From Trileptium ribeirensis (Eukaryota > Nematoda > Enoplea > Enoplida > Thoracostomopsidae), in assembly GCA_030248225.1 (NCBI GenBank), contig JASANE010030254.1:62001-126000 (forward strand): a DNA stretch of 64,000 nucleotides, in the 5' to 3' direction. This document shows positions 61,001 to 64,000 of the stretch, piece after piece. A model generated the notes under the pieces. The model was not told the DNA's origin and did not search any database. It saw only the letters and a list, made by a program, of their open reading frames with translations. The translations under genes were made by a program, and so were the position numbers. Each line of letters starts with the position of its first letter. Positions within the stretch are counted from its first letter, which is position 1.

Positions 61001-63216
61001 CTTGATGACCTAATAGTTACTCATTGTAAGGTAAAAACACAACATGTCCAAATTTGAAAAATCGCTATTTCTGGCAAAGAGTCGACCACCAATATTCGGG
61101 CCCACAGCGGCCCAGGGAGTGGTCCCACAAAAAGTTGTGGTCTCAGCAAATTTGCAGATCTCAATTGGCCGGGTCCGAGTTGCACATTTTCGATACGCAA
61201 GATATTGGTATCCGAATGGCCAGATTTGGCAAAGAACCTTTAAAACCCTGTTTTTTGCAATCTTGAGTCCCGAAGATGGGTTCATACCTGAAGATTGTCA
61301 TCACTTTTGCTACATACCGAATAAAAATTCTATCGAAATCCATCCATCAGAAGATAATATTATGAATGATAGTGACAGACAAAAAATAAATTTTCACGAT
61401 ATTCTTCTTAGTTAGCTCACTGATAACTGCGCTCGCTTGACTCGCTCTGTTTCGATCAACGTTGGAGGCCTTGGTATTTTGACCATTTCGAATCTACTCA
61501 CTATTATAGGCTCATACAATTCTTGTCAGTGGCATCAATCAGCTAGCGGGAACACATATAGAAAATGCTGTAACTGGAATATTAGATGGTGCCATGCATT
61601 GAAGTAATAACGATCAAGAATAAAATCCCCCTTGGAAATTAGATTTTTTAAAATATTTAACTTAAACCACGGCTGAGAAGGTAGCGTGAACTGATAAAAT
61701 GGATGGGCGCGGTACTTTAGTGGACAAGATTTCACTGACAACAAGCCCATGTGTGACGTAATATAGTTTGAAACAAGTAAACAACCAAAACCGAAATTAT
61801 AAATGAGTGTCTTGCTTGTTGGGGTTAATAATGGGTACACAGGTTTTTCACCAAAGTAAACACGTTGGTTTCAATGTTTTAAAAGTATATATATACATTG
61901 ATACATCGTTATCACTATGAAGTGCTGCGTGGGGCTACAAATGTTAAATTTTAGCACAAAATTGTGAAATCTTTTCACGTTTAAATTGTATGTGGAGGGG
62001 CTACAGATGGGCATATGTTTTTTGGGGTAGCTGGACACGAAAAATGTCATTATGCTTATATACGTCGAACACGCTTACTCGCTAAGTACTAGGGCCCTAC
62101 AATGTAATAACATTTCAAGATTAAAACTTTCACGAAAGTTGTGACTTATACATTTAGAATCTATCCACCAGTTGCCGGGGTTATTTTAGGCCCTACCAGA
62201 TAGGGGTCGGTAAACGGAAAAATTTACTGACCCCTAAGGGGTCAGTCGCAAGGGGTCATTTCGGACACTAGGGGTCATGACCCCTTAAGTGGTCAGTAAT
62301 TTTATAAAAATTAATACAATATATTTTTTCTTTCAGGTGTCCCAACATACCTCTGTGGCGCTGGTTTTTTCAGTTTTGGCCATAATATTTATATATACAT
62401 GCATATTTTAGGTTTGCTGACCAAAATAATTGATCGTTTAGCCTATGATATGCGTGTATATATTGTTACGTATTTCAGACTTACGTTATACAGGTTTTTA
62501 AAATCGAAATATTACCGTTTTTACAATTTAACAATTTTTTTCAGCCATTTTTAAATTTTATAGTGACCCTTAAGGGATCAATTTTTTAAAAAAACAAATT
62601 TTAAGGGGTCGTTTTTGCGAAAAAGTAGGGGTCGGTGTCTAGGGGGGAGCTCGCCGGGAGGGGGAGCCGATCCTTGGGGTCGCCCCCTCCCTTCCCCCTC
62701 TAAAACAACCCCGGAGTTGTTGTTTGCACATTAATTAGATAGCAAATACATCAAGCCACGATTTATACGCGTGCAACTACAGCAAAATCTTCTTCAAATT
62801 TTTAGGAAGAAGGGGGTTGGTCAAAATAGTGCGTTGCTGCTAACAATATTCATTACTATAATCAAAACATACTGTTAAAAATTAAGTTATACAAAGCCAA
62901 GTATTTAAAACATTATAACTAAGAACAGCTGTAATTATATACAAAAACGAAAGCTACGGCCGTAATCATTATAGCTCTCATAATATGGAATAAAACCCAT
63001 TATGTATATATAATATCTGACTACTAAGTCCGACAAATAGCCGAAATAGTAATGTTTTTACTTTATGATCCGTGTTTAAGTGCGTCGCTGCACGACTGAG
63101 AATACCCGCACATTAATGAATGGAATTACCTTTTCTCGAACGCACAAATATTTGTCCGACTCCATTGTGAGCGTTGCAAATCCAATATTCGCCGCGTTGA
63201 CGCCCACATTTTGTAG
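12934..63216 (-). CDS. Chc: Clathrin heavy chain gene, 5' part (10 coding exons, partial at both ends)
   Basis: Clathrin heavy chain is the three-legged scaffold subunit of clathrin coats in endocytosis and trans-Golgi transport. Coding exons on the minus strand join 63216-63130, 58504-58384, 55958-55803, 54326-54208, 50595-50434, 48714-48601, 46107-45934, 17731-17534, 15498-15298 and 13026-12934. Together they give 475 codons that align without gaps of note to residues ~15-489 of animal clathrin heavy chain. That covers the seven-bladed N-terminal propeller, the clathrin link and the linker to the leg. Every junction has GT donors and AG acceptors, and the phases are consistent. The first ~14 codons and everything after ~489 are outside the window; I searched by eye and did not find them inside. 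Family identity is certain from motifs such as [31 protein letters not shown] and [20 protein letters not shown]. Symbol follows invertebrate usage (CLTC in vertebrates). Confidence 0.97.
13027..15297. other. Clathrin intron 10-11 (2.3 kb), no clear element
   Basis: AT-rich. Around 14370-14460 there are imperfect short repeats of GGCATTTTTA / GAAAAACTGGCATATTTTTA. At 14809-14821 the sequence GCTAGCTCCGTTTCA resembles the end of the GAAACGGAG family, but no body of that family is visible next to it. No gene is supported. Confidence 0.6.
15298..15498 (-). CDS. Chc: Clathrin heavy chain exon 10 (residues ~391-457)
   Basis: 201 nt, 67 codons, phase 0. It encodes [60 protein letters not shown] and KWLKEDK. 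This is the linker between the terminal domain and the distal leg, with the near-universal [25 protein letters not shown] block. The acceptor is cttttcag and the donor GTTTGTTA. A 95-codon open frame on the opposite strand (15234-15521) overlaps it and is an antisense shadow. Confidence 0.96.
15625..16705 (+). mobile_element. GAAACGGAG-family element, copy 1 (fullest)
   Basis: It starts CTAGTATCTCTCAAGCAAGG and GTGAAACGGAGAGAG and ends TTTGCTCGCTCCGTTTCAA, giving short terminal inverted repeats (TGAAACGGAG / CTCCGTTTCA). The ~1.08 kb body has internal degenerate repeats of ~170 bp, each with (A)CATGAAAAGG, a CTAGATAAC..ATCGTAT(T/C)CGGCGT block and a GCAATACATAA(T/C)CAGACA block. Further copies lie at 50698, 54590, 58694(-), 59715(-) and 60428. 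There is no conserved ORF, so it is probably a non-autonomous DNA transposon. The CTAGTA..CGCATGCG cap at the left is not mirrored at the right, so the true ends are uncertain. Confidence 0.75.
17205..17265 (+). repeat. Short dispersed repeat, copy 1
   Basis: AATTTTGAATCAGGGTGCC(TC)CGACTGATGCC..GCGGCCCACGAGGG resembles 63494-63545 (GAATTTTGAATCGGGGCACC and GACTGATGCC..GGTTCGCGAGGG). This is a fragment of an unidentified dispersed element. Confidence 0.6.
17534..17731 (-). CDS. Chc: Clathrin heavy chain exon 9 (residues ~325-390; clathrin link)
   Basis: 198 nt, 66 codons, phase 0. It starts [20 protein letters not shown], the clathrin-link motif that joins the propeller to the leg. It continues [20 protein letters not shown] and [20 protein letters not shown], the first alpha-zigzag helices, and ends AANAPQ. 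The acceptor is tttgaaacag and the donor GTTAGTGG. Both flanking introns contain transposons, but the exon and its splice sites are clean. Confidence 0.96.
19337..20356 (-). pseudogene. Tigger-2 transposase, 3' exon (catalytic-core end and C-terminal domain), broken
   Basis: The frame begins near 20356 ([20 protein letters not shown]), shifts near 20300, and continues [17 protein letters not shown]...[21 protein letters not shown]. It shifts again near 20130 and then runs to a TAG at 19337-19339. The second catalytic position is GGN instead of GDN, so the triad is lost. The last part ([20 protein letters not shown] ... [20 protein letters not shown]) parallels exon 3 of the Tigger-1 gene. The expected acceptor before GWI reads AC instead of AG. 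The tail from 20197 to 19337 stays open for 286 codons. Confidence 0.85.
20940..22100 (+). mobile_element. hAT-type MITE, copy 1 (inside the Tigger-2 intron)
   Basis: Starts CAGGGAGTAACCGGAATTCC and ends CGGTTATTCCCTG; 1161 bp. Both ends are runs of GGTTCC/GGAACC hexamers. Flanks CAACCTAC (20932-20939) and GGACCTAC (22101-22108) are an 8-bp target duplication with two mismatches. It matches copies 2-4 along its full length with no coding capacity: conserved-looking frames such as [12 protein letters not shown] are shared only because the copies are young. The 8-bp duplication and CAGGG ends suggest the hAT superfamily. Confidence 0.9.
22986..23822 (+). CDS. LINE ORF1 protein (coiled coil plus RNA-binding domain), open
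   Basis: 278 codons from ATG at 22986 to TAG at 23820. The first ~115 residues are charged and helical, with a coiled-coil pattern ([37 protein letters not shown]). From ~residue 130 the RRM-like core ([12 protein letters not shown]) and a basic C-terminal domain ([20 protein letters not shown]) follow, as in L1-type ORF1 RNA chaperones. No zinc knuckle is seen. It is the only undamaged frame of the element. With ORF2 broken it is probably not functional as part of an active LINE. Confidence 0.75.
   Translation: MTSENVRRSSRLIACSQIIDPNLTEFETYQQIMNNSELSTKIDSMIDSLKSLKLMVEKSASKDDVISLISKIDSDFNDVKQSLEFLGNEIDDVKKLTNDNTNKIKNLEVTQLVTKNNINYLSPQYHALDWSLRRNHIVVYGIKECSDIGTPLERMRQGYDAAFTFINTKLQYKPPVLLLKGAERMGKPDRGRSTPRPVKIKFIQAIDKFAVMGSYINVRNSLLAEGIRVRNDLPESVRKFRAATYKDMDRLYKAKQPGRFVGDGVSLHNGKMFEGPAD
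23971..27366 (+). pseudogene. LINE ORF2 (endonuclease-reverse transcriptase), multiply broken
   Basis: MLKIISW at 23978 is followed by a stop, and the endonuclease resumes at 23995 (LLVITETW). That suggests loss of the usual intervening N-terminal segment. Endonuclease motifs: [33 protein letters not shown] and SDHRPIEF, the last after a frameshift near 24700. Stops follow at ~25209 and ~25258. RT motifs: [34 protein letters not shown] and [11 protein letters not shown]; stops at ~25869 and ~25928 and a frameshift near 26330. The C-terminal CRFC..YHFILCC motif lies at 27150-27210 with a stop inside. It cannot encode an active enzyme. Confidence 0.85.
30008..31182 (+). mobile_element. hAT-type MITE, copy 2
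   Basis: 1175 bp, CAGGGAGTAACCGGAATTCC...GGTTCCGGTTATTCCCTG. It is flanked by a perfect 8-bp duplication ATAAGTAT (30000-30007 and 31183-31190). It lies in LTIR-B. Very close to copy 1, but with extra GGTTCC hexamers near both ends. Confidence 0.95.
33367..34538 (-). mobile_element. hAT-type MITE, copy 3
   Basis: 1172 bp in the opposite orientation to copies 1 and 2 (CAGGGAATAACCGGAACC...CCGGTTACTCCCTG). Perfect 8-bp duplication AGGTATAC at 33359-33366 and 34539-34546. It lies in LTIR-B, 2.2 kb from copy 2 and inverted to it. Confidence 0.95.
36010..37688 (+). repeat. 5' long inverted repeat of LTIR-B
   Basis: Direct match to 11045-12214. Shared blocks: CTATTCTGGCTCGTGACCAT, GGAGTACCCTCGTAGTC, GGAGCCAACCTCCCTAGGGA (~37442), GCTCCTGCGGCTTGCTAAG (~37530) and GTGCGTAATGCAGCAGCGTC (~37651). 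The outer end is near 37688 (TTACACATA). At ~1.68 kb it is longer than the repeat in A. The part after ~37240 is also matched, inverted, by 38231-38680. Confidence 0.8.
37689..38230. other. Spacer between the facing ends of LTIR-B and LTIR-C
   Basis: 542 bp with no match elsewhere that I can see. Contains AGGGGTT-AGCG-AACCCCT followed by five further Ts (37798-37820), a short perfect hairpin with a T tract, and a long A/T-rich stretch (37940-38050). Confidence 0.6.
38864..39031. mobile_element. 168-bp MITE with perfect 13-bp terminal inverted repeats
   Basis: CAGGGTGTCCGCG (38864-38876) and CGCGGACACCCTG (39019-39031) are exact inverted repeats. The interior has two copies of TTCCAGGATTTTT. 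No matching target duplication is obvious (flanks TCGAAATA and CGTCATAC). A related tail lies at 39430-39544 (TTTCCAGGATTTTCCAGG followed by ACACGGACACCC). Confidence 0.85.
39430..39544. mobile_element. Fragment of a MITE related to 38864-39031
   Basis: Three AATTTCCAGGATTTT/TTTTCAGGATTT blocks end in ACACGGACACCCGG, close to the complement of the CAGGGTGTCCG terminus. GAAATA occurs both just before 38864 and just after 39544, so the two pieces may be ends of one longer element. Confidence 0.6.
42578..42627. repeat. Perfect 18-bp inverted repeat (AT cruciform)
   Basis: GTTTATTTAATTAATATA (42578-42595) and its exact complement (42610-42627), with a 14-bp loop. Lies in LTIR-C. Confidence 0.95.
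44751..45600 (+). repeat. Satellite array, ~165-bp monomer with dimeric (~325-bp) higher-order pattern
   Basis: Monomer starts (CCAGAGAGG or CCCGAGAGG, then GGATATGG) lie at 44751, 44926, 45095, 45249, 45421 and ~45575. Two alternating types are seen. One contains CAGACAGCCATCGGAGCACAA, the other TGTCATATAG(C/T)AATC..ACTCAT. Alternate monomers are spaced 323-326 bp and match best. Each unit has GCCAACTTG(C/T)AAGTTTGGA, an imperfect palindrome. Confidence 0.85.
45934..46107 (-). CDS. Chc: Clathrin heavy chain exon 8 (residues ~267-324)
   Basis: 174 nt, 58 codons, phase 0 at both ends. It begins [20 protein letters not shown] and ends [11 protein letters not shown], the last propeller blades. 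[14 protein letters not shown] and [12 protein letters not shown] are present; the equivalent of the usual APHEA loop is changed to AEYET. The acceptor is aaattttag and the donor GTAATGCA. This exon borders the 28.2 kb intron that holds the LTIR, Tigger and LINE insertions. Confidence 0.96.
46905..47520 (+). repeat. ~175-bp tandem array, about 3.5 units
   Basis: Anchors AAATATACATGACCTTC (47031), AATATATTTTACTGTCTCCG (47201) and AATATATTTGACCTTCTTGG (47384) give steps of ~170 and ~183 bp. Each is followed by a CC(A/G)A..ATTT(A/G)..CATC(C/A)AA section, an A(G)GAGC(T/C)GA motif and (A)AATT(T/C)GGC(T/C)A(T/C). Strongly diverged. Confidence 0.7.
47690..47880. repeat. Short AT-rich tandem repeats
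   Basis: Repeated (CC)CAATTTTTGC(T/C)(A)A(A/G)ATTTTG units of ~25-35 bp, seen about six times. Preceded by a GC-rich patch GGGGGTGGGCGCCGACTC (47649). Confidence 0.7.
48437..48493. repeat. Imperfect hairpin, ~23-bp arms
   Basis: AAATTGTAAGATATGGTTGT followed by GTA pairs with TACACAACATATCCCACAATTT, with a ~9-bp loop and only a few mismatches. It may be a short palindromic insertion or a transcribed stem; not assignable. Confidence 0.7.
48601..48714 (-). CDS. Chc: Clathrin heavy chain exon 7 (residues ~229-266)
   Basis: 114 nt, 38 codons, phase 0. It encodes [20 protein letters not shown] and [18 protein letters not shown]. The [31 protein letters not shown] segment is nearly invariant across animals and fungi. 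The acceptor is attttcag and the donor GTAAAAAA, a weaker donor than the others. The gap to the next exon upstream is 1.7 kb. Confidence 0.96.
48715..50433. other. Clathrin intron 6-7 (1.7 kb)
   Basis: No transposon recognised. It holds a 164-codon minus-strand frame (49103-49597) of unknown status, described separately. Confidence 0.6.
49103..49597 (-). other. Unrecognised open frame of 164 codons in an intron
   Basis: Starts [20 protein letters not shown] and ends [19 protein letters not shown]. The middle ([20 protein letters not shown]) is hydrophobic because the DNA there is almost pure A/T. The rest is not obviously biased. I do not recognise a family. It is on the same strand as clathrin, inside an intron, and probably fortuitous, though it is the longest frame here that is not explained by a transposon or by antisense of an exon. 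Confidence 0.15.
50434..50595 (-). CDS. Chc: Clathrin heavy chain exon 6 (residues ~175-228)
   Basis: 162 nt, 54 codons, phase 0 at both ends. It encodes [20 protein letters not shown], then [20 protein letters not shown] and [14 protein letters not shown]. The motifs [20 protein letters not shown] and LFCFAVR are family hallmarks of propeller blades 4-5. The acceptor is tgtgttttag and the donor GTAATTGT. The variable loop between FLPFKV and LFCFAV differs from vertebrate sequences but keeps its length. Confidence 0.96.
50596..54207. other. Clathrin intron 5-6 (3.6 kb)
   Basis: Holds GAAACGGAG-family copy 2 (50698-51598). A G-rich run (52622-52670: GCGGGGGGGGGCGGG and CATGGGGGCAATC) stands out in AT-rich surroundings. 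Otherwise nothing recognised. Confidence 0.65.
50698..51598 (+). mobile_element. GAAACGGAG-family element, copy 2
   Basis: Starts CTAGTAACTCGCAAGCGATG. Follows copy 1 through ACTTCTTGAACACTAAATC, CCTAAAACCTCGTCGACCCT, the repeated CATGAAAA units and the GGTCAAAATCTGGCAAAGAA block, and ends in decayed form near 51598 (CCGCTAGCTAACTTCAATAA). Shorter than copy 1 by internal deletions. Confidence 0.75.
54208..54326 (-). CDS. Chc: Clathrin heavy chain exon 5 (residues ~136-174)
   Basis: 119 nt: two bases completing a Gly codon and then 39 codons, ending phase 0. It encodes [20 protein letters not shown] and [19 protein letters not shown], matching the conserved [18 protein letters not shown] propeller segment. 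The acceptor is cattaattgcag. The donor is GTATGT following AAGG. The one-base alternative donor would break the frame into the next exon, so this position is chosen. Confidence 0.95.
54327..55802. other. Clathrin intron 4-5 (1.5 kb)
   Basis: Holds GAAACGGAG-family copy 3 (54590-55116). The remaining ~690 bp (55117-55802) is AT-rich with no feature seen. Confidence 0.65.
54590..55116 (+). mobile_element. GAAACGGAG-family element, copy 3 (5' truncated)
   Basis: Begins inside the family at AAACCCCATGAAAACG, then ACCTAATAGACAGTCATGCA, the TCGCTATTTCTGGCAAAG block and GCCATTTTGACCCGGAAGAT, and ends CCTTGCTCCGTTTCGA. The left half of the element is missing. Confidence 0.75.
55803..55958 (-). CDS. 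Chc: Clathrin heavy chain exon 4 (residues ~84-135)
   Basis: 156 nt, entering after one base of a Ser codon and leaving after one base of a Gly codon. It encodes [16 protein letters not shown] at the start and [11 protein letters not shown] at the end. The clathrin-box groove residues known from the mammalian protein (Thr87, Gln89, Lys96, Lys98) are all present, so adaptor binding should be preserved. The acceptor is ctgtttttttcag and the donor GTAGGTTA. The middle ([20 protein letters not shown]) is more divergent than its flanks, as usual for this blade. Confidence 0.96.
55959..58383. other. Clathrin intron 3-4 (2.4 kb)
   Basis: Holds hAT MITE copy 4 (57026-58089). 55959-57017 has no recognised feature. 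Confidence 0.65.
57026..58089 (-). mobile_element. hAT-type MITE, copy 4
   Basis: 1064 bp, CAGGGAATAACCGGAACC...CCGGTTACTCCCAG, with perfect 8-bp duplication GTAAACAT (57018-57025 and 58090-58097). It has more substitutions than copies 1-3 and a deletion near its 5' hexamer end (around 57990-58030), so it is the oldest of the four. Confidence 0.93.
58384..58504 (-). CDS. Chc: Clathrin heavy chain exon 3 (residues ~44-83)
   Basis: 121 nt; starts phase 0 (GTT GGT GAA) and ends with one base of a split serine codon. It encodes [20 protein letters not shown] and then [20 protein letters not shown], near-invariant blade 1-2 sequence. The donor is GTAAGTTG. The acceptor is tgttaag, an AAG rather than the preferred CAG/TAG, but the protein match fixes it. 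The intron upstream is 4.6 kb and the one downstream 2.4 kb. Confidence 0.96.
58694..58860 (-). mobile_element. GAAACGGAG-family fragment (3' end, inverted)
   Basis: TTGAAACGGAGCGAGC at its right-hand terminus in reverse orientation, then GAAAATCGTGAAAATTTCTT, GTCTGTCACTGTCAGTCGTA and ATTCATTTTCGGATGG, the complement of the last ~165 bp of copies 1, 3 and 4. Confidence 0.7.
59715..60029 (-). mobile_element. GAAACGGAG-family fragment (5' end, inverted)
   Basis: Complement begins CTAGTATCTCGCGTGCGAGG then GCGAAACGGAG and continues TTTTGTGTAATCACCTGTAA and TGTTTGATGTATATACCAAA, the 5' part of the family. It breaks off near 59715. Confidence 0.7.
60428..61455 (+). mobile_element. GAAACGGAG-family element, copy 4
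   Basis: Starts CTAGTACCTCGCATGCGAAG and GCAAAACGGAGGGATG. Contains the repeated CGTAT(G/T)CAG(C/T)(G/C)TAC units, CTTGATGACCTAATAGTTAC, the ATCGCTATTTCTGGCAAAGA block and GCCAGATTTGGCAAAGAAC, and ends GACTCGCTCTGTTTCGA. Near full length (~1.03 kb). Confidence 0.75.
62190..62660. repeat. GGGGTCA palindrome block
   Basis: TGACCCCTAAGGGGTCA (62228-62244), CATGACCCCTTAAGTGGTCA (62276-62295) and TGACCCTTAAGGGATCA (62564-62580) are (near-)perfect palindromes. Single AGGGGTCGGT motifs bracket the block (62202 and 62627). It could be a small inverted-repeat element of ~440 bp with a GGGGTCGGT terminus. Confidence 0.7.
63130..63216 (-). CDS. Chc: Clathrin heavy chain exon 2 (residues ~15-43)
   Basis: 87 nt, 29 codons, phase 0 at both ends. 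It reads [20 protein letters not shown] followed by DKYLCVREK, the first propeller blade with the conserved [12 protein letters not shown] motif. The acceptor is tttatttcag and the donor is GTAATTCC. The preceding exon, expected to encode about 14 residues starting with Met, is not visible between 63217 and 64000, so the start codon lies off the right edge. Confidence 0.96.
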
Positions 63217-64000
63217 CTGAAATAAAATATACATGTTATTACATGTCCTAAAGATGTAAAGATTATTTCAAAACGCATTTACAGTAGTGTGATAGCAATG
63301 CAAACATAGGCATTAACCGTACAAACAAGTGCAAGCTTTCCGCTGTAAGGGGACGTTACGCGGATAAATTTCAAATACAAAGCCAGACATCAATGAATGA
63401 GTTAGGAAATGTAGGTAATGTGGTGGAAATACGTCTTAAAGCCTGTCTTATTTAACCAGGGAGGTGCGTGGCAGGCCCAAAGTCGACCCTTTGTGAATTT
63501 TGAATCGGGGCACCGACTGATGCCACGGTTCGCGAGGGCCCTTTAGAAAAATAATTTTTATGTTGAATTGAATGTTTTGTCTTCATGTTATTGTCTGTTT
63601 GGAACATTGCATATGTTAAACATGTAGGTAAAATTGTTTTATTCAACGATTGAGATGACGTGTTTCGAATTTTGTGGTCCGCCAACAGAACTTAAACGGT
63701 TTCAACTATGTGGCACTTCGCCAGACTTAATGTTCGTGTCATGTATGGACCGCAGAACAGGACAATTCCAACCATTATCCATCGCCGGATTAGGTACCTG
63801 CCGTTACTGAAAACTTGAATACAAAAACGATGCAAGGAATCGTCGACTCTTCGAGTATATTAGTTCAATCGCGAAGGCTTCGGGTGCTTAGATAAGATAT
63901 GGATAGCTGGTGCCTTCTTAAGCAGTCACCCCTTTATTCTCAAAATCAACTACTCTGCGACAGAACTTCTCTATTGCACCCATAGTTTACTCTTGAATAT
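63217..64000. other. Clathrin intron 1-2 (partial)
   Basis: No coding exon for the N-terminal ~14 residues was found. A short dispersed repeat lies at 63494-63545 (matching 17205-17265). Otherwise unremarkable AT-rich sequence. Confidence 0.6.
63494..63545 (+). repeat. Short dispersed repeat, copy 2
   Basis: GAATTTTGAATCGGGGCACC and GACTGATGCC..GGTTCGCGAGGGCCC, counterpart of 17205-17265. Confidence 0.6.

Larger units (their letters stand above)
58505..63129. other. Clathrin intron 2-3 (4.6 kb)
   Basis: Contains three pieces of the GAAACGGAG family (58694-58860, 59715-60029 and 60428-61455) and the GGGGTCA palindrome block (62190-62660). Between them, 58870-59700 and 61460-62180 show nothing I recognise. 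Confidence 0.65.

Noticed and set aside
1..64000. CRISPR arrays, bacterial operons, rRNA and tRNA genes, LTR retrotransposon proteins, Helitron or Polinton genes
   Set aside because: None seen. Direct repeats here are satellites, minisatellites or transposons, and no integrase, helicase, protease-RT-RNaseH or capsid-like frame was recognised.

Overview
The window is a stretch of an animal (metazoan) chromosome. It is AT-rich, contains spliceosomal GT-AG introns, and is packed with DNA transposons and a LINE. The only host gene I can support is the 5' part of the clathrin heavy chain gene on the minus strand. Ten coding exons lie between 63216 and 12934. They encode 475 codons, equivalent to residues ~15-489 of the ~1675-residue protein: the N-terminal beta-propeller, the clathrin link and the start of the leg. 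The first ~14 codons lie off the right end and the rest of the gene off the left end. All ten reading frames and splice phases fit together with no stop. About 1.4 kb of coding sequence is spread over 50 kb; the largest intron is 28.2 kb. The lineage looks like an invertebrate, but I cannot name it.

The introns are built from nested mobile elements. The most striking is a giant, apparently non-coding element with long terminal inverted repeats (about 1.2-1.7 kb), here called LTIR. It is present as three old, diverged copies. Copy A (1-12214, plus) is interrupted by a Tigger element (5115-9702). Copy B (~18560-37688, minus) is interrupted by a second Tigger (18901-28262) and two hAT-type MITEs. 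Copy C (38231-~44670, plus) lies head-to-head with B. I found no conserved ORF in LTIR, but it carries several internal tandem arrays.

Tigger-1 (5115-9702) carries a three-exon pogo/Tigger transposase gene with an open frame of 618 codons and a complete D/D/D triad. Tigger-2 is a dead relative. Its transposase has stop codons, frameshifts, a D-to-G change at the second catalytic position, a LINE inserted a few codons after the start, and a hAT MITE inserted exactly at an intron donor.

Other repeats are: four copies of a ~1.17 kb hAT-type MITE with CCGGTT-rich ends and 8-bp target duplications; six copies or fragments of a ~1 kb family ending in GAAACGGAG / CTCCGTTTC; a 168-bp MITE with perfect 13-bp inverted repeats; a 165-bp satellite with a dimeric higher-order pattern (44751-45600); a ~175-bp tandem array (46905-47520); a 45-bp minisatellite (10687-11036); and a block of GGGGTCA palindromes (62190-62660).

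Layout from left to right: LTIR-A with Tigger-1 (1-12.2 kb); exons 11, 10 and 9 (12.9-17.7 kb); the 28 kb intron holding LTIR-B (with Tigger-2, LINE and MITEs) and LTIR-C plus the satellite (17.7-45.9 kb); exons 8 to 3 with repeat-bearing introns (45.9-58.5 kb); a 4.6 kb intron with three pieces of the GAAACGGAG family and the GGGGTCA block; and exon 2 (63.1-63.2 kb). I saw no tRNA or rRNA gene, CRISPR array or bacterial-style operon. Exon numbers assume that a single coding exon lies upstream, beyond the right edge.
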